From NCBI GenBank assembly GCA_902796775.1, contig CADBQK010000430.1:1-13085 (forward strand): DNA of 13,085 bases. The letters are read 5' to 3'. Shown in pieces: positions 6,253 to 13,056 of this stretch. Position 1 is the first letter of the stretch; each line of letters starts with the position of its first letter. The position numbers were made by a program, and so were the translations under genes. The notes under the pieces were generated by a model. That model had not been told where the DNA came from. It did not search any database and was given only the letters and a program-made list of their open reading frames with translations. The DNA is from an uncultured Lachnospiraceae bacterium (GTDB lineage Bacteria > Bacillota_A > Clostridia > Lachnospirales > Lachnospiraceae).

Positions 6253-7925
6253 AGTTTTTTAAATATTTGATGATCCTGCTGCTGGTCGGGATCGTGGCTG
6301 GCGGGAGCTTTTTTCTGCTGCAGTCTGCTCCGCCTGTTGTGCATGTCAAAGGAAAGATATCCAGGGCTTTTGAGGAAAAATACGGGGAGCTTCAGGCTGC
6401 TCAGATCAATGCAAAGGGAATTACGCTGATCCTGGATGACAAGACCTATGTTGACAAGAATGGAGCAATCCTCCGGATGTCCCCTCAAATGAAGATCATG
6501 CTGCAGGGAGAGCTGCTTAATGATGTATTTCGCTGCAGCGTCTGCTGGCCCGGAGATGGCAGCGTGATGGTCTATGAAGATACCCGGCATGATTATCGGG
6601 GCCTGTACGAAAAAGGGCAGAATGCTGTGCGTCTTGCCCTGGACGAAGATGGATATGTCAGTCTGGAGGAAGCTGCCGGTACATTTGGTTTCAGCTATGC
6701 CTGGGAAGAAGATACGGCTACGGTTTCTCTGGAATCGCCATTGTATGATGAAGAAGTCCTGCCCGCCTTTTTTGATCTGCGCAGGGAAGAGAGAGTCCCG
6801 CCGGTACGGGATCAGGGGGAAATGGGAAGCTGCTGGGCATTTGCTGCTGTAGCTGCACTTGAGTCAGCCCTGATGCCGGGCCAGAACTGGAATTTCTCTG
6901 AGGAGAACATGGTCAGCTGCAACCGCTTTTCCACTGGCGGGGCAGGTGGAGATTTTAACATGGCGCTGGCTTATCTGCTCAGCTGGGCCGGGCCGGTGAT
7001 GGAATACGAAGATGCCTACGGAGATGCGTATACGCCGGATGGACTAGATGCTGCGGTCCATGTGCAGGACGCTGTGATCCTGAATGAACGGGATCTTGAG
7101 CAGGTGAAATCTCTGGTCTATCATAACGGAGCTGTTCAGTGTGCCATGTACTCTCCTTCGGATATGGACAGTATACAGCCTTACTATAATGAAGAGTATG
7201 CTGCTTATTATTATCCGGAGAGCCGGCAGTGCAGTCATGATATGGATATCATCGGCTGGGATGACGACTTCCCCAGGGAATGTTTTAAAATCCAGCCTTC
7301 TTCGGACGGGGCGTTTATCTGCCGGAATAGCTGGGGAGAAGGATTCGGCGAAAACGGATACTTTTATATCTCCTATGAGGACCCCAATATCGCTCTGTAT
7401 GGTGCGGCTTATACAGGTATAGAAGCACCGGATAACTATGACAATATCTACCAGATGGATCTGCTTGGATGGACCGGTTCCATTGGTTTTGATGGCCCAA
7501 AAGCCTCATTTGCCGGCGTTTATACTGCCGAAGAGGATGAAGAGCTGGCCGGGGCAGGGTTTTACAGTACCGGCAGCAGGACGTGGTATGATATTTACCT
7601 GGTACACGACTTTTCCTCTCCGCAGGATCTGCAGAGCCGGGAATTGCTGCAGAGCGGTTATCTTGCAGATAAAGGTTATTTTACGATCAGGATGGGGAGA
7701 AGGGAAGATTTGGCAGCAGGAGAGAAATTTGCTGTTGCTGTGGATATTTATACCAGCGGATCAGAGACTCCCATTGCAATTGAGTTTGCCGGGAGTGATC
7801 TGACACAGGGAGCAGATATCTCTGATGGAGAAAGCTATGTAAGCGGTGACGGGATTACATGGAGCTCTATGGAAGAGACGCAGGGTTGTAATGCCTGCCT
7901 GAAGGTCTATACAGAAAAACAATAG
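6249..7925 (+). CDS. Secreted or membrane-anchored C1 (papain-like) cysteine peptidase with C-terminal lectin-like domain
   Basis: The 558-residue protein begins with a basic residue pair and a hydrophobic stretch (about residues 7-25), a signal peptide or N-terminal anchor, so it acts outside the membrane. Residues about 58-163 look like a small beta-rich domain reminiscent of copper-amine-oxidase-N-like modules (ILDDKTYVDKNGAI; YVSLEEAAGTFGF). The peptidase core follows: Gln189 and Cys195 in RDQGEMGSCWAFAA, His330 in CSHDMDIIGWDDD and Asn360 in CRNSWGEGFGENG, a complete papain-type catalytic set. Residues from about 400 to the end match the lectin-like module that often follows such peptidases in Clostridia. 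There is no obvious cell-wall sorting signal. Translation starts at GTG, overlapping the previous stop as GTGA, with AAAGGGG (6236-6242) 6 nt before it, so it is translationally coupled to the methyltransferase. Substrate is unknown. Confidence 0.87.
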   Translation: MKFFKYLMILLLVGIVAGGSFFLLQSAPPVVHVKGKISRAFEEKYGELQAAQINAKGITLILDDKTYVDKNGAILRMSPQMKIMLQGELLNDVFRCSVCWPGDGSVMVYEDTRHDYRGLYEKGQNAVRLALDEDGYVSLEEAAGTFGFSYAWEEDTATVSLESPLYDEEVLPAFFDLRREERVPPVRDQGEMGSCWAFAAVAALESALMPGQNWNFSEENMVSCNRFSTGGAGGDFNMALAYLLSWAGPVMEYEDAYGDAYTPDGLDAAVHVQDAVILNERDLEQVKSLVYHNGAVQCAMYSPSDMDSIQPYYNEEYAAYYYPESRQCSHDMDIIGWDDDFPRECFKIQPSSDGAFICRNSWGEGFGENGYFYISYEDPNIALYGAAYTGIEAPDNYDNIYQMDLLGWTGSIGFDGPKASFAGVYTAEEDEELAGAGFYSTGSRTWYDIYLVHDFSSPQDLQSRELLQSGYLADKGYFTIRMGRREDLAAGEKFAVAVDIYTSGSETPIAIEFAGSDLTQGADISDGESYVSGDGITWSSMEETQGCNACLKVYTEKQ

Positions 7926-7937
7926 GAGGAATAGCGG

Positions 7938-8543
7938 ATGCAGACGATCATTTTTGCGACAGGAAATGAGGGTAAGATGCGCGAGATCCGGGACATCATG
8001 GCAGGATTTCCTGCCCGCTTCCTGTCGATGAAGGAGGCTGGGATAGAGGCTGATATCGTGGAGGACGGAAATAGTTTTGAGGAGAATGCCATTATCAAAG
8101 CAGAGGCAGTTCAGAAAATCTGCAAAGGTGTGGTACTGGCTGACGATTCAGGACTTGAAGTAGATGCACTGGGCGGGGAGCCGGGTATCTATTCTGCGCG
8201 CTATATGGGCGAGGATACGCCATACAGTATTAAGAACGGGAATGTGATCGAGCGGCTGGAAGGAGTGCCGGATGAGCAGAGGACTGCCCGATTTGTCTGT
8301 GCGGTGGCAGCAGCATTTCCGGACAGGGAAACGGTCGTGGTACGGGGAATCATCGAGGGCAGGATCGGCTATGAGGAAAGAGGCGAGCATGGATTCGGCT
8401 ACGATCCGATCTTTTATCTGCCGGAGCGGGGCTGCACCAGCGCCGAACTTCCTCCGGAAGAGAAAAATTCCATCAGCCATCGCGGGGAAGCCCTGCGCCT
8501 GATCCGCCCCATTCTGGAAGAATGGATGGCAGGCAGAGAGTAA
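7938..8543 (+). CDS. rdgB: XTP/dITP diphosphatase (RdgB/HAM1 family)
   Basis: This enzyme hydrolyses non-canonical purine triphosphates (dITP, ITP, XTP) to the monophosphate and pyrophosphate, keeping them out of DNA and RNA. The 201-residue length is typical. Family motifs are all present: FATGNEGK (6-13) binding the phosphates, ADDSGLEVDAL (68-78) with the metal-binding acidic residues, GIYSARY (83-89), HGFGYDPIF (151-159) in the base pocket and SHRG (180-183). AGGAGGA (7924-7930) lies 7 nt before the ATG and overlaps the upstream stop codon, so it is the last gene of the operon. The strong hairpin at 8543-8606 directly follows its TAA. Confidence 0.95.
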   Translation: MQTIIFATGNEGKMREIRDIMAGFPARFLSMKEAGIEADIVEDGNSFEENAIIKAEAVQKICKGVVLADDSGLEVDALGGEPGIYSARYMGEDTPYSIKNGNVIERLEGVPDEQRTARFVCAVAAAFPDRETVVVRGIIEGRIGYEERGEHGFGYDPIFYLPERGCTSAELPPEEKNSISHRGEALRLIRPILEEWMAGRE

Positions 8544-8606
8544 ACAGGGATATAAAAACAGCCGTCCTGCTTTCTAAAAGCAAACGGCTGTTTTTATATC
8601 CCTGTT
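8543..8606. terminator. Bidirectional terminator: 22-bp perfect inverted repeat between converging genes
   Basis: A perfect 22-nt arm at 8543-8564 is repeated in inverse at 8585-8606, the arms separated by 20 nt that themselves hold GCTTT (8569-8573) and AAAGC (8577-8581). On either strand the core CAGCCG/CGGCTG stem is followed by TTTTTATA, so it can stop rdgB transcripts on the plus strand and HD-gene transcripts on the minus strand. It overlaps both stop codons (rdgB ends at 8543; the HD gene ends at 8605). Confidence 0.9.
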
Positions 8607-9138
8607 ATGCATCCAGCTCCTTTTCTGCCTGCATCAGAAGCTCTTTTATCTCTTCATCGCTTACAGTCGGGATCTTCAGCATTTCCCTGATAGAAAAAAT
8701 CTTATCTGCCAGTGTCAGGATCCATCCTTCTTTGTATGTTGGAGGAAATGGTTTCACCGGAAACATATGTGTACGGATGGCATTGAGCACCCGCTCATCC
8801 TTTTCTCCGGTCAGCTCCATGTAGGCTTTGGCAGAATCGTTGGGATGCCGGATCAGTGTCTGATAGGCATTGCGATATTTATCATCTCTTCCCATAAGGC
8901 CGATATCATGGTAAAGACAGGATGTCACTATGTTTCTTAGAGTTTGATCATCTGTTATGCCGTGGCTCAGGCTGAGCTGGACAGCTTCCACTGTCACTCC
9001 CATAGTGTGAGCCCCTACCGTGGTTTTTACATGGTGTGTTTGCTGAAACGTTGTCCGGAATGCTTCGGAACAGAGAATCTGACTTCCATACTTTATGATA
9101 ATATCTTTAACTTCCTGATTCATGCGTTCAATAATCAC
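8605..9138 (-). CDS. HD-domain phosphohydrolase of unknown substrate
   Basis: The 177-residue protein carries the HD-superfamily pattern: H44 (GAHTMGV), H77-D78 (CLYHDIGLMGR), H98 (IRHPNDSAK), H124 (RTHMFP) and D145 (LADKIF). With five metal-ligand positions and no other domain it is a small metal-dependent phosphohydrolase, perhaps acting on a nucleotide or phosphate monoester; the substrate cannot be told. It is cytosolic. The start is uncertain: GTG at 9138 has GGAAGG only 3 nt upstream, while the ATG at 9123 has no well-placed ribosome binding site; I keep GTG. It lies downstream of the nagB terminator and no clear promoter is visible in the 60 nt between, so it may depend on read-through or on a weak promoter. 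It converges on rdgB. Confidence 0.8.
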   Translation of the reverse strand: MIIERMNQEVKDIIIKYGSQILCSEAFRTTFQQTHHVKTTVGAHTMGVTVEAVQLSLSHGITDDQTLRNIVTSCLYHDIGLMGRDDKYRNAYQTLIRHPNDSAKAYMELTGEKDERVLNAIRTHMFPVKPFPPTYKEGWILTLADKIFSIREMLKIPTVSDEEIKELLMQAEKELDA

Positions 9139-9200
9139 TATCCTTCCGGCCGGATCCGTCCTGATCTGAAGTACCGCAAGTGTCTTATCAATGACCCGAT

Positions 9201-9230
9201 AATAAAACTCTGCCGAAGCAGAGTTTTATT
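9201..9230 (-). terminator. Terminator after nagB with UUCG tetraloop
   Basis: A perfect 13-bp stem (9201-9213 with 9218-9230) closes a 4-nt loop. Read on the minus strand the loop is C(TTCG)G, an extra-stable tetraloop, and the 3' arm ends in TTTTATT. It lies 33 nt past the nagB stop. The A-rich 5' arm means it could also work on the plus strand, but no plus-strand gene reads into it. Confidence 0.85.
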
Positions 9231-9262
9231 GACAAATCTGATCTGGTATTGAAGTAGGAGAC

Positions 9263-10054
9263 TTACAGTCTTTCTGCTTTCTCAATGTCCAGGAAGTACT
9301 TGTAAGTGTCTACGGTCAATTCGCCGCATGCCTCTTCGTCGCAGGCAATGATTGCTGCATTGTGCATCTGCAGGGCGCTGCAGGTCCATTTCTGGCTGAC
9401 ACCGCCTTCAACAGCGGCAGCCAGAGCTCTGGCCTTGTTGTGTCCGCTGATCAGGATCATGACCTCTCTAGAATCTGTAACAGTGCCGATGCCGACGGAA
9501 AGCGCCTGGCTGGGGACCTTTTCCGGATCGTCGCCGAAGAAGCGGGAATTGACGATCCTGGTGTCTGTCGTCAGGTTGCGCACGCCGGTACGGGAATTCA
9601 GGGAGGTGTAAGGCTCGTTGAAAGCCAGGTGGCCGTCCACACCGATACCGCCCATGAACAGGTCGATCCCGCCATAGGAAGCGATCTTCTCTTCATAACG
9701 CGCACATTCCCCTTCCGGATCATCTGTCATGCCGTCCAGGATATTGATGTTTTCCGGTTTCATATCTACCAGATGATCGAAGAAATTATCGTGCATGAAA
9801 TACCAGTAACTCTGATCATGATCTTTGGGAAGGCCAAGGTACTCGTCCATGTTGAAGGTAACGACGTTGGCAAAGGAGACCTCGCCGGCTTTGTTCATAC
9901 GTACCAGCTCAGCATAAACCCCCAGCGGAGAGGAGCCTGTCGGCAGCCCCAATATGAAAGGCCTTTCCTCTTTGTGACCGTTGATCCTGGCAGCAATATA
10001 ATTTGCAGCCCATTTGCACATTTTCTCATAATCGTCCTGGATGACAACTCTCAT
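9263..10054 (-). CDS. nagB: Glucosamine-6-phosphate deaminase/isomerase
   Basis: NagB converts glucosamine 6-phosphate to fructose 6-phosphate and ammonia, feeding amino sugars into glycolysis; the reaction is reversible. The 263 residues match the family length. Motifs: GLPTGSSP (36-43) for phosphate binding, FNMDEY (67-72) with Asp70, GIGVDGHLAFNEP (136-148) with Asp140, His142 and Glu147, the catalytic set known from E. coli NagB (Asp72, Asp141, His143, Glu148). GGAG (10063-10066) is 8 nt before the ATG. It lies 98 nt after the beta-helix gene and shares its direction with that gene and glmM, so it may be co-transcribed; no convincing promoter or terminator was seen in the gap. The gap carries the direct repeat AAATGGATCT (10089-10098 and 10134-10143). 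It is followed by a strong terminator. Confidence 0.96.
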   Translation of the reverse strand: MRVVIQDDYEKMCKWAANYIAARINGHKEERPFILGLPTGSSPLGVYAELVRMNKAGEVSFANVVTFNMDEYLGLPKDHDQSYWYFMHDNFFDHLVDMKPENINILDGMTDDPEGECARYEEKIASYGGIDLFMGGIGVDGHLAFNEPYTSLNSRTGVRNLTTDTRIVNSRFFGDDPEKVPSQALSVGIGTVTDSREVMILISGHNKARALAAAVEGGVSQKWTCSALQMHNAAIIACDEEACGELTVDTYKYFLDIEKAERL

Positions 10055-10152
10055 GTTTTTCTCTCCTTTTATACTTGCACTATATAAAAAATGGATCTAT
10101 ACCGGTTTGACGCTTTCCGTCCATCAGGAACAGAAATGGATCTTGCCGCGAT

Positions 10153-10812
10153 TTACTGTTTACGGATGATTTCTCCGTTATCCCTGAAAATACTGTTTTC
10201 AGGAACAACGCCCCTTACACAGGAAGTGGGATATATATTGCAGTGACGGCCGATGACTGAGCCGGGATTGCAGACACTGTTGCAGCCGACTTCCACATAA
10301 TCGCCGAGCATGGCACCAAACTTTTTAATACCGGTAGGGATATCTTCTGTTCCATTGTGAACTACGACCAGCTTTTTGTCGGACTTCACATTGCTGGTGA
10401 TCGATCCGGCTCCCATATGGGAATAGTAACCGAGGATCGAGTCGCCGACATAGTTGTAATGCGGGGTCTGGACATGGTCAAACAGGATAACATTTTTCAG
10501 CTCCACAGAATTGCCGACCACACAGTTAGCGCCGACCAGGGCACTGCCGCGGATGAAAGCACAATGACGGACTTCAGTCTCCGGCCCGATGATGCAGGGG
10601 GCACCAAGATAAGCGGACGGGAAAACAGTTGCACTCTTGTGTACCCAGACATGCTCGGATACCTCGTCATATTCTGCGGGATCCAGCGTTTTTCCCAGAT
10701 CAAGGATCATATCCTTGATGCCGGCCAGTGCTTCCCAGGGATAGGTAAAGCCCAGCAGATAGTCTTTTGCCAGTGTATGGTCGAGGTCGTAAAGATCTTT
10801 AATTGTATACAT
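10153..10812 (-). CDS. Stand-alone left-handed beta-helix protein, GlmU acetyltransferase-half-like
   Basis: From this start the protein has 219 residues: a short helical N-terminus (about 1-52) and then hexapeptide repeats of a left-handed beta-helix (about 53-205). The segment TPHYNYVGDSILGYYSHMGAGSIT (split here as residues 116-128 and 129-139) parallels the GlmU acetyltransferase region, so His118 may match the catalytic His of GlmU. The GlmU uridylyltransferase domain (with its N-terminal GxGTRM motif) is absent. Such proteins are often labelled UDP-GlcNAc pyrophosphorylase, which the missing domain does not support. An acetyl transfer to GlcN-1-P is a reasonable inference from the place between glmM and nagB. 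The frame is open to 10881, inside glmM, but ATG 10812 is chosen because GGAGGA (10820-10825) lies 7 nt upstream. Confidence 0.8.
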   Translation of the reverse strand: MYTIKDLYDLDHTLAKDYLLGFTYPWEALAGIKDMILDLGKTLDPAEYDEVSEHVWVHKSATVFPSAYLGAPCIIGPETEVRHCAFIRGSALVGANCVVGNSVELKNVILFDHVQTPHYNYVGDSILGYYSHMGAGSITSNVKSDKKLVVVHNGTEDIPTGIKKFGAMLGDYVEVGCNSVCNPGSVIGRHCNIYPTSCVRGVVPENSIFRDNGEIIRKQ

Positions 10813-10858
10813 ACCTGATTCCTCCGATGGATGAACTTGCAGCGATCCGGGGACAGCC

Positions 10859-12205
10859 TTAAGCAATATGGCCTTTGTCACGGATCACATCGATTACCTG
10901 GTCTACGTATTTCTCACAGATCTCGTTGCTGCCTGCTTCGACCATAACACGGATAACAGGCTCTGTGCCCGATTCGCGTACCAGAATACGCCCGCTGTCT
11001 CCAAGTGCGTCTTCCACAGCCTTGACAGCTGCCTGGACATCGGGATCATTCTGGGCATCCGGCTTGCTCTTGACACGGACGTTCTTGAGTACCTGCGGAT
11101 AGAAACGTACAGGCTCAGCCAGTACAGACAGAGGCTTCTCCTTGGCAAGCATGACTTCCATCATCTTGAGGGAAGTGAGGATCCCATCGCCGGTGGTCGC
11201 ATACTTGGTAAAGATAATATGGCCGGACTGCTCTCCGCCAATGCGGTGTCCATTCTGAACCATGTTTTCATAGACATATTTGTCGCCGACTTTGGTCTTT
11301 TCATAGTCAATGCCGGCTGCATCAAAAGCTTTGTACAGGCCGAAATTGGACATGACTGTTGTAACAACAGTGTTATTCAGGAGCTTGTCGCGATTCTTCA
11401 TGTACAGACCGTAGATATACAGGATATGATCGCCGGTTACGACATTTCCTTTTTCGTCTACACAAAGACAGCGGTCTGCATCACCGTCATAGGCAAAACC
11501 GACGTCCAGTCCCTTTTCCAGGACGAATTGCTGCAGTCGTTCGATATGTGTCGAACCGCAGTTTGTATTGATATTGTAGCCGTCCGGCTCCGCATTGATC
11601 ACATAGGTCTTGGCGCCCAGGGCATCAAAGACACCCTTTGCGATCGACCATGCTGCGCCGTTTGCAGTATCCAGACCGACACGCATGTTTTTGAAGCTGT
11701 ACTTGGACATGGAGATAAGATAGCCGATGTAGCGGTTCCGCCCTTCTACAAAATCAACGGTACGTCCGATCTCTTCTCTCTCGGCAAGAGGAACTTTTAT
11801 CTTGCCGTCGATATAATCTTCTATCTTCAGGATGGTTTCTTCATCCATCTTTTCGCCATTGTTGTTGACGATCTTGATACCGTTATCATAAAACGGATTA
11901 TGTGAAGCAGAGATCATGATGCCGCAGTCAAAATCATCGACCCTGGCGATATAGGAGACAGAAGGTGTTGTGGTTACATGCATGATATAGGCATCTGCGC
12001 CAGAGGCCATAAGGCCTGTACAAAGTGCATATTCGTACATGTATGAGGAGCGTCTTGTATCCTTGCCTATTACGACTTTAGCCTTTTTGTTAAGTCTTTT
12101 CCCATAGTACCAGCCAAGGAAACGGCCAATCTGGATGGCATGTTCAAATGTCAGATCCTTATTGGCCTCTCCGCGGAAACCATCCGTTCCGAAATATTTT
12201 CCCAT
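10859..12205 (-). CDS. glmM: Phosphoglucosamine mutase
   Basis: GlmM interconverts glucosamine 6-phosphate and glucosamine 1-phosphate, the step before UDP-GlcNAc for peptidoglycan. The 448 residues are the standard length. Visible are KYFGTDGFRG (3-12), the phosphoserine loop ISASHNP with Ser101, the metal-binding DGDADR (240-245), the sugar-binding GGEQSGH (323-329) and the phosphate-binding RESGTEP (410-416). The start has AAGGAGG about 11 nt upstream, slightly long but it gives the canonical N-terminus. It is the first gene of a minus-strand unit with the beta-helix gene 46 nt downstream. In many Firmicutes glmM follows cdaA and cdaR (ybbR); here neither is present and glmM has its own promoter at 12354-12382. 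Confidence 0.97.
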   Translation of the reverse strand: MGKYFGTDGFRGEANKDLTFEHAIQIGRFLGWYYGKRLNKKAKVVIGKDTRRSSYMYEYALCTGLMASGADAYIMHVTTTPSVSYIARVDDFDCGIMISASHNPFYDNGIKIVNNNGEKMDEETILKIEDYIDGKIKVPLAEREEIGRTVDFVEGRNRYIGYLISMSKYSFKNMRVGLDTANGAAWSIAKGVFDALGAKTYVINAEPDGYNINTNCGSTHIERLQQFVLEKGLDVGFAYDGDADRCLCVDEKGNVVTGDHILYIYGLYMKNRDKLLNNTVVTTVMSNFGLYKAFDAAGIDYEKTKVGDKYVYENMVQNGHRIGGEQSGHIIFTKYATTGDGILTSLKMMEVMLAKEKPLSVLAEPVRFYPQVLKNVRVKSKPDAQNDPDVQAAVKAVEDALGDSGRILVRESGTEPVIRVMVEAGSNEICEKYVDQVIDVIRDKGHIA

Positions 12206-12353
12206 AATCGATCAAACCTCCTTTTATCCTGCGTAACAGGTTTTGCGCCTTGTCCTTAAATGATGTGTTCGTCGTTTCAGCCTGTGAATAAACACTCACC
12301 TGTCATGAATAATAAAGCGTACTCATTTCGCAGGCATAAAAAACATATTCCCA

Positions 12354-12382
12354 ATTATACTCATTTTACAGACAAATCACAA
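12354..12382 (-). promoter_or_regulatory. Promoter of glmM
   Basis: On the minus strand TTGTGA (12382-12377), a 17-nt spacer and a perfect TATAAT (12359-12354) form a strong sigma-A promoter. The transcript would begin near 12347, leaving a leader of about 140 nt. In that leader CCTGCG (from 12334) can pair with CGCAGG (from 12233), the latter ending 5 nt before the AAAAGGAGG ribosome binding segment. Confidence 0.7.
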
Positions 12383-12572
12383 TACGGAAATATCAAACTG
12401 ATTTGCATGTTTTTTTGTGCAAAATGCAGTATGCCGGAAAACAGAAGGAATTGCAAAAGCGAAAAGATCAATGATCTGACTCGATAAGGCAGTGTATACC
12501 GCGCCTTTCCTTTTAATCTCTCTGCGCCGAAGGCCTGTTTCATAAAGATTCCGAAAAACAGGCAGAAAATGC

Positions 12573-12601
12573 TTGACAAGGCAGTTTCTGTATTATAAAA
12601 T
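12573..12601 (+). promoter_or_regulatory. Promoter of the tRNA cluster
   Basis: A perfect TTGACA (12573-12578), a 17-nt spacer and TAAAAT (12596-12601, five of six consensus bases) precede tRNA-Pro by 40 nt. This strong form fits stable-RNA transcription. Confidence 0.75.
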
Positions 12602-12641
12602 ACTATTTGCGTCACGGACGGCGTGCTCTGCCAGTGCCTTT

Positions 12642-12716
12642 CGGGGTGTAGCTCAGTTTGGCTAGAGTGCTTGATTTGGGATCAAGAGGCCGCAGGTTCA
12701 AGTCCTGTCACCCCGA
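12642..12716 (+). tRNA. tRNA-Pro (anticodon UGG)
   Basis: A full cloverleaf: acceptor CGGGGTG/CACCCCG, anticodon stem CTTGA/TCAAG around TTTGGGA giving anticodon TGG, T arm with GGTTCAAGTCC, discriminator A. The 3' CCA is not encoded and must be added by the nucleotidyltransferase. It is first in the cluster after the promoter at 12573-12601. Confidence 0.96.
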
Positions 12717-12767
12717 CTTCCGACAGTCCTGAAATCACCCTGGCCGGCCGTTGGGACGCAGCAATAT

Positions 12768-12841
<74 letters not shown>

Positions 12842-12912
12842 TGCTCGGCAGGGCAGGCCTTCCTGAAGAGATACAGGATGGAAGCTGCTTTCCCGAAATG
12901 CAAAGTAAATAT

Positions 12913-12987
12913 GGTGGGTATAGCGCAGTTGGTTAGCGCGCCAGATTGTGGCTCTGGAGGCCCAGGGTTCGAATCCCTGTATCCACC
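12913..12987 (+). tRNA. tRNA-His (anticodon GUG)
   Basis: Acceptor GTGGGTA/TATCCAC with the extra G at position -1 (12913) opposite discriminator C (12987), the histidine identity pair. Anticodon stem CCAGA/TCTGG around TTGTGGC gives anticodon GTG. T arm GGGTTCGAATCCC. No encoded CCA. Confidence 0.96.
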
Positions 12988-13008
12988 TTCGGGCAGTCCT
13001 GTCAGATT

Positions 13009-13024
13009 CTGTCCGGCAGGACAG
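13009..13024 (+). other. Short hairpin between tRNA-His and the next tRNA
   Basis: CTGTCC and GGACAG pair perfectly around a GGCA (GNRA-type) loop. An alternative pairing GTCCTG (12996-13001) with CAGGAC (13017-13022) competes with it. No T run follows, so it is more likely a processing or spacer hairpin than a terminator. Confidence 0.4.
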
Positions 13025-13056
13025 CTCGTATGTATATCTGAGTATATACTGGTTTT

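Larger units (their letters stand above)
12206..12641. other. 436-nt intergenic region holding two divergent promoters and no convincing gene
   Basis: This AT-rich stretch separates glmM (minus) from the tRNA cluster (plus). The glmM leader (about 12206-12347) and promoter lie at its left, the tRNA promoter at its right. Between them are an inverted repeat GCCTGTTT / AAACAGGC (12533-12540 and 12556-12563) and TTTGCA / TGCAAA (12402-12407 and 12418-12423) around a T run; neither is placed as a clear terminator. Short open frames occur on both strands but lack ribosome binding sites and protein-like composition. Confidence 0.6.

Noticed and set aside
10100..10125. Possible catabolite-repression (cre) site around the GGAAAGCGTC segment upstream of nagB
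   Set aside because: Only the central AANCG part fits; several consensus positions on both sides mismatch.
10813..10881. Upstream extension of the beta-helix protein into glmM
   Set aside because: The extra 23 residues overlap the end of glmM, and GGAGGA is positioned for the ATG at 10812.
10868..11905. A 345-codon plus-strand open frame
   Set aside because: It is the shadow of glmM on the opposite strand.
12533..12563. Inverted repeat GCCTGTTT / AAACAGGC considered as a terminator
   Set aside because: There is no T run on either strand after the stem, the loop is 15 nt, and no gene ends into it.
12361..12615. An 84-codon minus-strand frame with hydrophobic stretches and a 75-codon plus-strand frame at 12260-12487
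   Set aside because: Both lack a ribosome binding site, overlap the tRNA or glmM promoter and have compositions expected from AT-rich noncoding DNA.
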